DNA of 64,000 nt from Tricholomella constricta (lineage: Eukaryota; Basidiomycota; Agaricomycetes; Agaricales; Lyophyllaceae): positions 558,001-622,000 of the forward strand of contig JAACJP010000002.1 of assembly GCA_013368375.1 (NCBI GenBank), given 5' to 3'. The notes under the pieces are model-generated. The model was not told where the DNA came from and searched no databases. It saw only the letters and a program-made list of their open reading frames with translations. Positions 34,103 through 46,676 of this stretch are shown here, piece after piece. The stretch's first letter is position 1; each line of letters opens with the position of its first letter. A program made the position numbers and the translations under genes.

Positions 34103-37100
34103 TCAGGCCTCTTCCACGAGAACCCCAACTACGGCGTGAACTGCCTGTGCTTCCACAACAGTTTCTCGATCGTGCGTGCCATCACCTTGGAAAGGTATGG
34201 CATCTTCGTCGATATTCAGTCCGAGTATGCACTTCAGAATTAGGTGTGCCCCGATCTTTGAACACACCAGGTTGCCTTCTCTACAAGCAGGGCTTTGGAC
34301 ACCTGAAATGGAGCTGCGGATCTGATCCAATGACATACTGGCAACACTCACAGTGAGCACACCCCTCATCACAGTCGCAAGCTTCGATGGCTTTGCACGC
34401 ATTTTGGAGAATTTCGTTCACTAAGGATGACGTGGACCTTGAATACGACTGATCAGCAGTGATACTAACAAGACCGACCATTATCAAAAGCCTTCGCCGC
34501 AACGCCTCCACCTTTACCAATTGAGTCATAAAATATAAGCCTGTAGATCGTTATGATGTTGTAGTACCTGACTTTTGACTGAATGCGTACCTCGCTGGCC
34601 TTTTTCGTTTTGATTCTGCTTCCTTGTACTCCTTCTCTGCAGCCTTGCATTCCGTTTTGAGGTCGAGTGCCATGGAAAACCGATTGAGGAAGGCATGTTG
34701 AGCGGCATGTATCGCCTCCGCCGCATGTATGCCTTTCATTCGGAGTAACCGTAAGAGAGCTTTTGGGATATCCATCCACAGCCCAGTTGTGTCGCGTTCC
34801 CAAGCAGGGGTATCGAGATCAACAGCCTCAATAATCACTTTGTTTCTGACCATTAGGTCATTAGCGTATACGACAGAGTCTGCCAGAACTTGCAGCAAAC
34901 CTGATCTTGAAATAACCTACGCGAGGATGAGATGATTAATCATGGAAAAGCAGGGTGCCAGAGTGAACTAACCAAACACCTTTACTTGCACTTCGACCTC
35001 TTATGACGAATTGTGATGGAAAGAACCTAAATCGATCAATAAAGAAAGACTTACTGCCATAGTAAGCGCGCTGAGGAGAGTTCCGTACTTCTTTGATGCG
35101 ATATGTCTGGGCAGCATCTGCATTGCTGGATAGATAGTTATTACCCAAGAAACAAACGTGCGATCGAGAACCAACGTGAAATCTCTGCAAAGTGTTAATG
35201 CGAGAAAATTCGACGAGGCCCGACTCGTACCTTGGTGAAGTGACCCAATTGACGTCTGCTCTAATGACTTTGGCGAGCATTGAGTCATGGCTAACTTCTT
35301 TGACCTGAGCAGTGTTAGGGACATGATGAGTAGACTGCGGGTTGGCCTTACGATGAATGTCAGCCCTTGGTGCATAAACTTGGAAGTTGATTACATGTCA
35401 GTAAAGTTCCTTGAATGAAATTGCCACTCACAACACCGCCTTCATAAACTTCGAACATGGCGCGAGATATTTCAACCTCCTCCAAGATCGAGCCAGAGCT
35501 TCCCGATTGTCCAAAATTTGTGATATTCACCACAGCATATTTTTCTTCCTGTGCGCCCCCTGCAAACATGTCAATACCATTGAATGGACGGAATGTATGA
35601 ACGTACGAATAGAAATGTATTTTGATGGGAACGGTAAGAACTTGGGATGAGTGTGATACCTGCTTACACTCTGTTAACCAGATAATTATGGGATCGATCG
35701 AGATGAACAAGTCACCAGCCGTCTTTGTCCTTCACAAGGTGCGTCTCACATACTTCTTCAAACAACACTCCGAAGTACTTCTCATCTTCTCCGGACAGAG
35801 GCATCTCCTGCGCTGCACACTGTAAATGTGCTAAATAAAGGCAATCAGTTTTTCGTAAGAGAACTCTCAAAAGATGCGTTGATTAAACCTTCAAATATAG
35901 GCCGGCTGCTGGGGTCAACGACAAGATCGTCGCTTAATTTTTCAAACAGCTCTTCTGGATGCTGGACATAATGCTGGTCGATTGGAAATGAGTCCGCCAC
36001 AAGAACTGCAAGAGAATCGCGAGCCCGACGCCCAGCTCTACCCGCTTGTTGTTTCTGTCGCAGATGATAGTCGATATCTCTTTCGGAGTAAGCAAAAAGC
36101 CGCTACTAACGAAGCTGGCGATTGTCATAGGGAAGCCCAACATGATTACTGCATCCAAAACGCCAATATCGACACCAAGTTCGAGCGCATTGGTAGCCAC
36201 TATGCCGAGAAGGTGGCCACGAAAAGCATCTTGTTCAATACGGCGGCGGTCCTAGCATTTTCTTAGACGCCACACTAGTCATGTATGGGATAAATTTAAA
36301 CATACCTCTCGTGAATAGCCTATTAGGGGGAGTAGTCAATTATCAATCATTCATTGAAAATTGGTGTTCCTGACCACCACGGTAAGGCATAGTTCTTTCC
36401 AATATGTCGTATCGGCCCTCACTACTCAACTCGGCTCGGATATTCTTCATGGCCTACATTTGTACCGTCAGGTAGAATTACTGATGATTCTTCAACGAGC
36501 CGTACAAGCTCACAAACTTTTCGAATCTTTAAAAGGATGTTTGAGCACGAGGTGACCAGTCAAGCCCGATGGGCCACGTACCTTGCAGAACAAAATGACT
36601 CGAACCCCGCGTTTCATAAGAAATCTCATGAGACCCGTCGCCTCTGAGACAGAGCTGTGGCGACCCAAGCTGGGCACATTACTATCGATGTAGGGGGGAT
36701 TCCACACAAGAAAGTCCTTTCGTCCAGACGGTGCACCATCTACAGTGACTGCTTCGATTTCATCGGCGTTGACTCCAAATATATTCGTCATATGAAGTTT
36801 TGGATTTGATATTGTGGCGCTGCAGGACACAAACTGGGTGCGACTATCTGCCGGGTAAAATGATTACTTCAACATGATTGTTTACTTCATAGGAAGAGGG
36901 CGTACTCCCGATAGCAGCGCAAACTCTGCGAAAACGCCTCATTATGAGGGCGACGTGGCTTTGTCCACAGGGAAAGTTTTAGGCACGAACAGATGAGAAG
37001 CAAAAATAAGCCTATGTACCTTCCAAATAAGCCTGAATAGTAATGGAGTTCGTCGACTGCCAGAAGCTACAGAATAAACATGAATTTTCCGCAGGATGCA

Positions 37101-39154
37101 AGAAGCAGGCCAAAGAAGCTTGCCTTGAGATTTTTCAAAAATCTAAGAAATCTTAAGTATCAGTCGGTGGTCTGAAGCTTAAGCGTGGCACCTGACCTTC
37201 GCCAAACATTTTCGTGTGGTAGAATAGACGCATGAATCATATCCTAGGTGTGTATTCACTCAGCCGCCTGAACCTATGGAAAGGAAAACTACGCATACAA
37301 AGTTGGTGAAGATAACCGACGCAGTCTCCCGTATTCCTACAGTGCCAACAATCTAGTTAGCGCCGGCGCAGAAGAGAGAGCTACAGACCTGCACGAAGCT
37401 CCTGCGGGGTATCTCCGTCGTACGTAGCCACCTGCCTCGAATGAACACCAGGCCGGAGATGGTCAGATATTTGAAATCACCTTGAGGTGTTGAAGACCAG
37501 GGCAGGTAGAAATCAACTGTTCCATAGCCGATTTTTGATCTTGGGCCAAGGCCTGAAAGAGGGTTCGATCGAATGCAAAAGAAAGTTCAACCAAACGAGG
37601 CGGGCTTACTTTGGTTGGGTAAATGAATATGGCTGTAGCATAGGGATCGTCTTCCAAGAAACGAAGCACTGGAATCTATATGGGGCGCATGAAGTAGGTA
37701 TCAAGGGTATGAAAGACTGCGAAGAACCTGATAGATGACACTCTTCCCTGACGCCGTGCTGGTAGAGACAATCACATGCCTGCCTTCTGCGATTGCATGG
37801 ATCGCTGCAACTTGGTGAGCGTAAAGTGCTGATATTTGCCGGGATTCTATCAGAGCCTGGGAGATGGAACTAGAAAGAGGAGGTTCGAGCATAGCTAGCA
37901 ATATCATTGTCAGAGATTTTTCGGCCGAGTGAGTCTAATATTTTACCTGTTCGTCCCTCTTTTGCATCGAAAGTCCGCCTATCAATGATCCTATCCTTGC
38001 ACCAGGATACTTCTCCAAGTTCTGCAATGATGGCATCGATCGTGGAGCGGCTGTCAGGCTCTGGAACTTTCAAATACTTGATTTCATTCTGTTGGGATGA
38101 CGTTGACGCCTCGGAAGGGTTGACGGGTACGTGGGCTTGAGCAGCCATTCGCAATAAAGCCGCCGGGTCATCTGTGCTGGGCGTCGCTGCAAGGAATCTA
38201 TTTGCGGGAGTGAGTCAATGATGCGAGATGCAATGCTGGACGTACTCTTTAACTGCTTGATAAAATCTCTCGTTTCTTTTTTCAACCAGTTTCTTTACAG
38301 CGGCGGGTTGTAAAGCTGGCATTGAAACAAGGCTATTTACCCTGTTTAAAACTTCCTTTCAAGAGTAATTGGAAGATACTTACCTATTATTTTTGATTCT
38401 CTTGCCTCGAGAATTTTCAGCGAACTCAAGAACAAGAACATGCTCGTCCTCATCCTCGTTGAGAATTCTGGATGTTGATGCCTCAGTGAAAAAGGAGTAA
38501 TCTGGTGACCGTCCACGACGCCCTTTAGAAGTTGACGGGGGGTCCTCATTGACGCGCAACTCATTCCGAGGAATATATGAGAACTTGACAAGATCTGGTA
38601 AGAGCGCTCTTTGGCCAGTCATCGTCAGTAACGCTGTTCAGGGCCGTAACATAACGCGCTGACTTCAATTCTGCGACCTTCTGGAGTTCCAGGGGTCTTG
38701 TCCATCATGAGTGGAAGGGAGAAGGAAATAAACATAAGTCAGCGTACTGCTTAAGAAGGGCCTCGACGGATAACCGAACAACCGGAAAGGTCGTTGCAAG
38801 TTGCTTTCGTGATGAAACAAAGCCAAGGACTGTGTTAATGGCCTATCGTGTCTCCGTCAGAATAGCGTACGAGGACACCTGTGAGAACATACTTTGAATA
38901 TCTGTGTCAACAGAAAGTCACTTATTTTGCACACGACAAGGCAAAATATTCACGCACTTTCAGAAGCTCCAGATACAGAACCCATGAGAGACAAGTTCTA
39001 CAAGCATAACAAGCTACATACAACTTACTTCTTTAAAGTGATCGGGCCAAGGAATAACATCTTCTGACTTCCCCGAACCAGAAGCTTTGATCGACCTTTG
39101 GCGCTTAATGGGCTTGTTCTTCCCGTCTTGGGGGCCGTCAGATTTGCGTTTCAT
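34103..39154 (-). CDS. HRQ1: Hrq1-type DEAD/DEAH helicase (RecQ4-like, MrfA C-terminus)
   Basis: A large gene with many exons, ATG 39154 (MKRKSDGPQDGKNKPIKRQR), with a basic NLS-like start. The helicase core gives SALYAHQVAAIHAIAEGR, Walker A STASGKSVIYQ, AIFIYPTK, the Walker B box AVDELHYYSG at about 37040-37065, QFVSCSATISNP, VRVILFCK, and VATNALELGVDIGVLDAVIM followed by an arginine-finger segment after a splice. The C-terminal DUF1998/MrfA part has the cysteine cluster CDCDEGCAHC|VQSPACREGNLVC, rebuilt over the last intron, which should bind zinc. The stop is at 34103. Yeast Hrq1 is a 3'-5' helicase in crosslink repair and telomere maintenance. The gene is convergent with the SCYL2-like gene; the stops are 38 bp apart. 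Confidence 0.93.
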
Positions 39155-39383
39155 CGTCGTTGGTAAATTGACGTGTTGTTTGGATCAGAGTCTGCAGTGT
39201 GTATGTGCATGCTTGTCTGGAATACGATGCTCAAGCAACAGTACATAACGTTTCTTTCCCTTTCCAACACACCATCCCCAGGCGTGAAGGACTCGCCTTT
39301 CAGGCCTTTTGATTGCCCAGGTCATAGTCATTCTTTGTTGCACGACTATTTCTAACACAGCTTTAAACAGAGAGAGTCTCGGG

Positions 39384-39653
39384 ATGCGCCCTTCGGCAGT
39401 TCGACTAGTTCGGGTTCTTCGTCGGAAATACCTACCACTAGAGGTTAGGGAGAGGATCATCCCCGCTCCAGCCCCTCAAACCGAGGAATTGAGACGGACT
39501 AGCATTATCGACATTCTCATGCAACAAAAGACCGAAGCTGGTGCAAGCTGGCCGGTCAATATTCGACTGGAGCCTGTGGTGACAAAGAAGGCATTTGAAC
39601 GCGTGCAGGCGGATGTCAGGGTTAGGCTGAAGAAACTATTGAGGGAACGATAA
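39384..39653 (+). CDS. Small basic protein, possibly mitochondrial
   Basis: Single exon, 89 aa, ATG 39384: MRPSAVRLVRVLRRKYLPLE ... VRVRLKKLLRER. The first 20 residues have five arginines, one lysine and only one acidic residue (the last), as in a mitochondrial presequence, and the rest is mixed helix with many charged residues. The gene is divergent from HRQ1 (229 bp between starts). I do not recognise a family. The frame stays open upstream to 39309 (MIAQVIVILCC). Called because it is compact and its amino-acid use is protein-like; a chance frame is possible. Confidence 0.45.
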   Translation: MRPSAVRLVRVLRRKYLPLEVRERIIPAPAPQTEELRRTSIIDILMQQKTEAGASWPVNIRLEPVVTKKAFERVQADVRVRLKKLLRER

Positions 39654-39818
39654 CATGCGCAGGCGTGATTGGGGGGTCCGACGATCGTGTTCCCGACACA
39701 AGCACACCTGCCTGTCTAATAAATACTCTACATACATCAAGTCTGTAATTACACGCCACTTTTGGGGGTAATTTTTTTTACATAACGTCAAGCTCTGACT
39801 TTGCAAGAAACCACCACC

Positions 39819-40926
39819 ATGGTAAGGACTTGGTCAGTAATTCGGGGTAAGTGTACCTTGCTTGAAGCTCTCAGCCTCTCAGCGTTGAATTCTTTGCCAC
39901 ACAGACGGTCTCGTACCGCTCATCCTATTTTCAAGTCTCGTCTTCGGCGCCAAGCGCTTCATTTTTGGCCATTTATACGACTCTGGGCTGGCCAAACACC
40001 TTGCCAGCGCATGCACCTCGCAAGCTACGACAACTACACATTATCGTCTCTCCTACGTTGGACATGACAAGACTGACGCGTTTCTCTGTCCGATCGTTAC
40101 GTTCTTCCATGCCGCGATTGCCTTTCCAGACGCGCTATCTGGCCTCACCTACTTCGTCGGTATAGGTGGTCCTCTCATTGCAATGCCCGTAGTCGAAAGT
40201 TGGAGGGCTGGTCGCAGCATATTCATTGCATATCCCGTCATTTTTGGCCTTCTTTCTCAGACCATTAGCATCGGCATGACGTTCCCGATCTACTGGTTGA
40301 TTTTCATCCTCTCCGGTGGTGCTAATGCTGGTCGAGGAGGCGGCACTGGGGACGCGAAGATCACCCAAGCCCATGCCGAGGCAATTGTCTTCGGACTCGT
40401 TGTAGGCGCAATTATTCCAACCGTCGGCATGTTGGTCCTTGAAGACCCCCAGGTTACTGCTATCTGGCAGCTTTACCCAATCTACGTCTCGCTTGCCCAG
40501 TATGCCCATCTCGCACTTCGACCTGCCTCGAAACACTCCCAGCCTGGGTACAAGACGATTCGATTCCTTTACCTCGCTCTGTTTCTCATATCCTCATCCG
40601 TCCATATCTCCACAATTTGGCCATTAATCACGAACTTCAACCACATCCAAAGAGTCTTCCTGCCGGCCACCATGGCCCCGGCGCACTCAACCGCGGTTGG
40701 GCTTCGTGTCTTGCATTTCCTGAAGTGGGATCTGGCTTTTGGCCTTGGCGCCGCAATTCTGGCCACCTTGTGGTTTGCGAGGAATTTCACAGAGACGATC
40801 GCGATGGCTGCGTGGAATGTAATTGCTACACCTGTGTTTGGGCCGGGTGCGGCATTAGCGGGTGCAGCGCTGTGGCGGGAATCTACGCTACAGGCCACGG
40901 AGAGTCCCAAGATCAAGGAAACCTGA
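39819..40926 (+). CDS. Polytopic membrane protein of unknown function
   Basis: Two exons: 39819-39846 with a GTAAGT donor, and from the CACACAG acceptor at about 39904 to 40926. The join gives MVRTWSVIR|DGLVPLILFSSLVFGAKRFI. Eight or nine hydrophobic segments follow, including FLCPIVTFFHAAIAFPDALS, YFVGIGGPLIAMPVV, IAYPVIFGLLSQTISIGMTF, AIVFGLVVGAIIPTVGMLVL, IRFLYLALFLISSSVHISTI and TPVFGPGAALAGAALW. It is probably an integral membrane enzyme or transporter. The layout recalls small fungal integral membrane proteins near terpenoid clusters, but no biosynthetic genes are nearby and no function is assigned. Kozak context at the ATG is good (accaccATGG). Confidence 0.8.
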
Positions 40927-41096
40927 GTGAGGAGGTCCCTTGCACGGACGGGCTTGTGAATATCTCGACTTTTATATATGTACAGAGTGCCCCGCTGCGT
41001 GTGTAATAACGGGACGCATGAAATGTCACAGGTATTAGGTACAAGGAAATGAAGGGGATGAGATAGTGTAGATGTAACGAAGGACTGAAATACACA

Positions 41097-44000
41097 TCAG
41101 CGCTTGCTCTTTCCATTGGCTTTTCCGTTCGCCTTTCCAGTCGATTTGGACTTGGTTTTCTTTCTCCGGTCGTCGTCAGAGTCATCGGAATCTCCTGCCT
41201 TCTTACCACCCTCAGCGCGTTTCATATCGGCTAGGCAATGAGCTAAGAATCGAAAGAACATTGGACAAGAGACAAAAAATAAACTCACATTTTGCGGCTT
41301 TCCTTTCCAGCTCGTCCCAATCTTCGCCTAAAACACCAATTATCAGTTCAGTTTCGCACCAGAAAAAAAGGTGGACCGGACCACTCTCGTCGTCATCGTC
41401 TCCAAAATCAGAGCCGGAATCACTGCCAGCGTCGGAGTCCCCATAATCGCTTTCGTCATCGCTGCTCTCAACGTCCACGAGGTCCTCCTCGTCAGCTTCA
41501 AATTCTGATTCTGAGTCTGACTCATCAGAGCGATCGCTCTAATGTTAATTCGTTAGATCTGAACGATCATGTCGGACGGAGGAACACATACTTCGGCCCC
41601 ACCAGCGCCGCCAAGGAAGCTCCATCCTCCAACATGGAAGAACTCGTGCGGATTCTCGTTAATGTGTTTCATGATGGGACCCCAGTTCAAATTGACAGGA
41701 CCTTCACTCATCGGAATGTCAACGGAGCTAGAGAGTGTCATTAGTTCAGGCCTTCCCACAACATGAATTCCCGCCACTCACTCCAACCAGTTCTTGACAT
41801 CGTCCATCTGAGAGCTTTGGATCGAGTTGATGTGCAACGGCGCTTTCGTGAAGTCCTTGAAGATGAGCACAAGATCAAACTGTTTCAAGCTGTACTGCAC
41901 ACGCTCGAGTGAGGCAATCTCGATGTCGGCTAACGTCACAACGAGGAATGGAGGGTCCGTGAGATGAACGAGACACTCCGTTGTGGGTTGGAGGCGGGCA
42001 CTGGTGCGAAATGGCACACCCTCGAATGAAAGTTCTCTGAAAGGAATGTCGAGCTCTAATGTGTCCCCGTTCTGAGGCGAATAAATCAGAGGTTTGATCA
42101 CTAAGATATTGAGATCCACTTACCGAGGCCGATGCCGCTTCTGCAATCTTTTCCGCAAAGACTTTGATCTCTTTGTTGAGCATTGCTCGCCGCTTCCGTT
42201 CCTGCTGTTCCATCTCTATTTCATCTTCATCTCCGTAACGATGCTTTCGCTTTCGATTTCCCGTTTCATCGAACTGAACGTCTGTCGCTTCACGGAAAAA
42301 TTGCACATCCTGTTTAGGATATATAGTGGGAAATAAATTGTCAAGAGAGAATATAAAAAGCGTACAAAAGCCTTCTTCTTGCCAATCATGATCGGTGACT
42401 TCAGATGAAGATGAACAATGACCAGTAATTCGTGATCACAAGGTTGGAAGAAAAGATGCTTGATGTTACTGAAGAGAATATCTATTGGTCGATGATTAGC
42501 CTCATCCGATTTACAAAGAATCCGAGATACTTGCCGATCTTTTGTGAGCCGAGAGGTGATTGATAGCGTACACCATTTTGATGAATTTCCACTTCACCCG
42601 GCAGGCGCTTCCCATCAAGAGCAGGACGAACAAATGCTTCGGACATTTTCGCAGGCCGACGACCTTTTATCTCCACAAGGGTCCCTTGCTCGATAACGTC
42701 GGCCATCTCCTTCTTTTGTTGCTCTCTCTTGTTGGCCTCCTTCTTCAAGTCGGTGATCTGCTTGCAGATGTTGTCGAAACGATGGCCGTCGGGCGAGCGA
42801 TATGAGACGGAGCGAATGAATGTGGCATCGGGGTCTTCAAATGGCTAGTGTCGAATATCAATATGGGTTCCTTATCGATGTTTGAAGACACTTACGGTGT
42901 CTTCCTTCTTCCCTGCGAGCTGGCCTGGAGTCTGGAAATTGATCCTGAGTATTGTGAATTCTCCTTCATCGTTCTTGCTAGCATTTTTGATGGTATTGAT
43001 ATGGAAGGGGACCGCTGATCCGTGCATTGGCAAGATGACTGTCTGCGCCTTGCGGTCGACATAGATCTGAAGAAAATGTCAATATAAGTAAGACTCAATG
43101 TAACCGGAAAACACAACAATCCATACCCGTAACCTCTCGACCTCTGATGGTAATGCTCCCTCGCCCTTGTAACTCTGAAACTTTTTCCAACCCTTACCCT
43201 CTTTACCACCACTGCCCGCTCCCTCTTCTGAGTAGCGCTGAACACCTTCCGCCTGAAGTTTTTCGTGCAGCTCTCGCTGGTGTTCTGCTAACCGAGCAGC
43301 AGCTGTCATGTGTACGTCGTCCTGAACGGCTCGTCGAGTTTGATTTCTTAACACCTTCGTGCCTGCAGTCTTCTTCTGAGGAGATCCGTTGGTACGAGGA
43401 GCTGAGGGTGCTTTTCTTTCGCTTTTTTTGGGTTTTTCCTGCTCGCTTTCAGGCGTCAAGAAGAATAGGGTGTCCTTGCTCGACCTTGTGCCCTCCGTGA
43501 GAAGAACCGACTTGTCCACCCCTACTCGAATCGTGTCGACGAGATGAAGAGCATATCTGGGTAAAGAGTGCGGTGAGTGCGAGGCCCCGCGAGACTTGAT
43601 ACTGCACAGCTACTTTTTACCACTACTGTCAACCAGCTCGGAGAACCCGAGACCAAGATTGATGATCATATCCGATTTGAGGCTACGCCCATTTTTGGCG
43701 GATAAGAGATACGCTGAATCGCGAAATTCTATACCCATCTTAAGACGGCGGTATCAGATGCAATGATAGATGTGATTGAAAGCAGTTACTGACACCGAAG
43801 CCCACATTTTTTGTAAAATGTTTTTCGAGGTCTGGGTCCTTTCCCTTGACGAAGGAAATGGCACGCTGATACACTTCACGGGCAGATACGCCGTCCTTGA
43901 TGACCGATAACAGCTCCGACTGCAAACTAAGAAGCAAGTTGTATTGTGTTTCTTGATCCTATGACGGTCCGTCAAAATAAGCCTAAGTTTGAATATGGGT

Positions 44001-45264
44001 GGAACATACTGAGTTCGGATCCACGATGAAAGTTCGTCCAACATTGGCACAGTATGATTTATACCGCAACCCGAAAGCGACCAATACAACACCTTTGTGG
44101 GCTATATTGTCCTCGCTGGATTCGACAGTGTATCGCAGATCATAGCCTGATTTGCTTGAGCGAGAGATAATGATGGGAGGGTAGCAGAATTCGACCAATT
44201 GCCAATCAATCTAAGAAAGCGAGGGAGAGGGAGGTGAGACAGTGTTATCGTGGCCTAAAATGAAGGATGCGAACATCGTTCAATCCTTTTCCTTTGCTCC
44301 ACACTCTCATGTCAGGGCCTTTTGCAGTGCTACCTTCTCCTGATCCGAGGCGTGCTTCAATTTGGGCTGCAACCATGTCATGGGTTACCTTGGACTCTTT
44401 GTCCAAGATTGACTCAAGTTTAGGTGCGACGTGGTGTTTCAATAACGTGGATGTTAGCGCGGCGGCGGTTTGTATGTTTTTCTAGAAAAAGTAGGTCAAG
44501 CCAGAGGCGACATAGCCCAAGAAATTACGCACCAATTCTTCGGAGTCTTTCACTGCCATGAAGCAGGAGACCGCAGAACTCATGTCGACCAACTCAGGCG
44601 TACTCTCCAAACCATTGACAAGTTTCTCCCATTCCGCAACGACTTTTCCCGTATGAGTTTCCTTCACGAGCGTAGCGACGCGCTTTTGGGAGCCGTATGC
44701 TGCTACGAATTTCTGCAGCGCATCATTCGGAGCTTCTTTCCCTTTGGCTTGAGCGAGGATTTCAATAGGAATGTTTCCTCCGCTATGTTGGATTTGGGCA
44801 AGGATTTTAGCTGAAGCGCGAGGTTGATGAGGCAGGTTTTGAAAGCGATCTTCAATGACGTCCTACCTTTTGAGGCCGAACACAAAATTGATATTTTGTC
44901 CATTTGGAACAAAAAGAGGGTGGATGGAAATTCGTAGCCTAGCAGCCATTGCTGTTCACATGCACCGTCAGCGATGGTCCTCATAATGACTGAAGAACGC
45001 GGTGGCTAGCTTAACTCACCTGAAGGCAGGTACCTTTCCGCATTGGTTCATCTTCCGATGCTGGATCACCAGCAACGATGAGGAGAGCATCCGCTTCCGC
45101 TATTGAGCTGTAGTCGTCGTCATTTTTTGCGCTCTGGTGGGTTGACAATGGTTTTGGTCAGAAACGCATATCTATGGTAGGAAGAGGCAAACACATACGG
45201 TCCAGCTGTCATAAATCCGCTTGACGCGAGAATTGAAGAGATGCTTGTTCAACTCTACGAGCAT
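41097..45264 (-). CDS. SPT16: FACT complex subunit Spt16
   Basis: A large multi-exon gene. The start is ATG 45264: [20 protein letters not shown], the family start. The N-terminal aminopeptidase-like domain reads [53 protein letters not shown] and [20 protein letters not shown]. The middle and PH-like domains include LPLHING-like and [20 protein letters not shown] segments. The C-terminus is a long acidic Ser/Asp/Glu tail ([20 protein letters not shown]) followed by a Lys-rich end ([12 protein letters not shown]) and a stop at 41097. Spt16 with Pob3 binds H2A-H2B and H3-H4 and moves nucleosomes during transcription and replication. Confidence 0.96.
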
Positions 45265-45389
45265 CTGAAGTTAACGATGTGGTCACAAGAAAAGGCAGAA
45301 TCGAGCGCGTCAAGAGTGGCAGACGCGCCGAAATTGGTCTACTGACGGAGTTTGAATTCACATTTCTGACGTCGAACCAAGCTCAATAT

Positions 45390-46503
45390 TCAATTTCGAA
45401 GGTCAACTATCACTGCTCGGAAGCCGCGATGAGATACTGCTGCATTTACTGATACTTTATGCGATTCAGGGACGACATACGCTCCCCGGGCTTCATGGAT
45501 GTGGCTGGAAGGACAGTATAATGGTCGCTATTTGCTTGCATTGACTTGAATGGAACTTACCCAAAGACGTGCAGTCTGCATTGCGTTAGGTTTTTCAACC
45601 ACTCGGCCAAATGAGGACACCCTGCGTTCTTCCCGCGTCGGGTCACATCCAATGTCAGGTGTGGAGGTGTGTGGGTCAACAGAATTTCGGTTTCTGGTGG
45701 TATTTGCTGGTATAGGGCTGGTGCAGATGTATCAGTAAGCCTCTTATTGGCACCACTTCGACACACCGTGCGCCTCTTCGGCAGTCTCGTACTGGAAAGC
45801 CCCTCGAGCGTACCGCGGGGTCGACTGAACTCAAATTTTTAAATCTAAGGTATGGAATCTACAAGAATAAATGACGCACTGGTGATCCATAAGCGCACCA
45901 TTCTCTCCCTTCCTTTGTCTTGAATCTTAGAAAAGTATGTTCCAGATAATGTAAATTAGCATCGCGAAGCGCCTGGCTTCTCATCCAGGTACGTACGCCC
46001 TCCAACGAGGAGTCCTGTTATAGAGAGTGTACACAGGTGTATCGGGGGTTGCATGAGTGGTAGAAGGTTTTTTGAACTGACCTCCAGAAGCAGGACCTGT
46101 TGATTTTGGGGAAGGGAGGCATCCAGGCAGAGCTGGCCCAGAGATGGAGCATCTGACGCTTCAAAAAAGAACAAAACTTACGTCGTGATTCCCGGCGATA
46201 ATGCTGGAAAGAAAGTATGTGAAATATGCCGTACTGGAAGCCTTGATCTACGTACATTTTTGTGGGATGTCCGAGAGACAGAAGCCAGGCAACTGTACCT
46301 TCTAATTGCTCAGGATAGCCCCAGGAACTAAGGTCGCCAGAATGTAGAAGGACGTCCCCGTCTGGCACAGGAAAGATTCGGGAATGAGTGTCAGAAATAC
46401 AGACAAAACGCGTCCATCCGCTGCCAGGGTGTTGGGGCGGAGATGTTTCGTCGTAATCAAGGAAAACCCTGGCCATGTCTGTCGATATATTTGGCGTCAA
46501 CAT
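45390..46503 (-). CDS. Metallophosphoesterase (calcineurin-like, class of MPPED1/239FB)
   Basis: Several exons from ATG 46503 (MLTPNISTDMARVFLDYDET); the longer frame starts with TTG. Metal-binding motifs are in order: VCISDTHSR, VLLHSGDLSSWG, KIIAGNHD (rebuilt after a GT-AG intron), ILLTHTPPH and, over the last intron, VFGHIHEARGAYVV. The end VIVDLRN stops at 45390. The set DxH, GD, GNHD, TH and GHxH is complete, so activity is likely; the substrate is unknown. It is head-to-tail with SPT16, 125 bp upstream of its start. It resembles fungal Ser/Thr-phosphatase-like proteins of the MPPED group. Confidence 0.87.
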
Positions 46504-46649
46504 ATTCCTTTCAAACGCAAGCAAGGAGCCCTGAGTTCTTAAAGAATGCTAGTTGGTTACGGAGAGTCACTGTTGATAAGACGCAGTTGCCAGAAACGCT
46601 ATTGTGTGGATAACTCAAGCGATGAAGACTTTAGTCTTCACAGTAGTAG

Positions 46650-46673
46650 GGATGAGATGAGATGAGATAAGAT
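46650..46673 (+). repeat. Short GATGA-type pentanucleotide repeat
   Basis: About four imperfect copies of a GATGA pentamer (gggatgagatgagatgagat) lie just beyond the RPC82 stop, in its 3' flank. Confidence 0.6.
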
Positions 46674-46676
46674 GTA

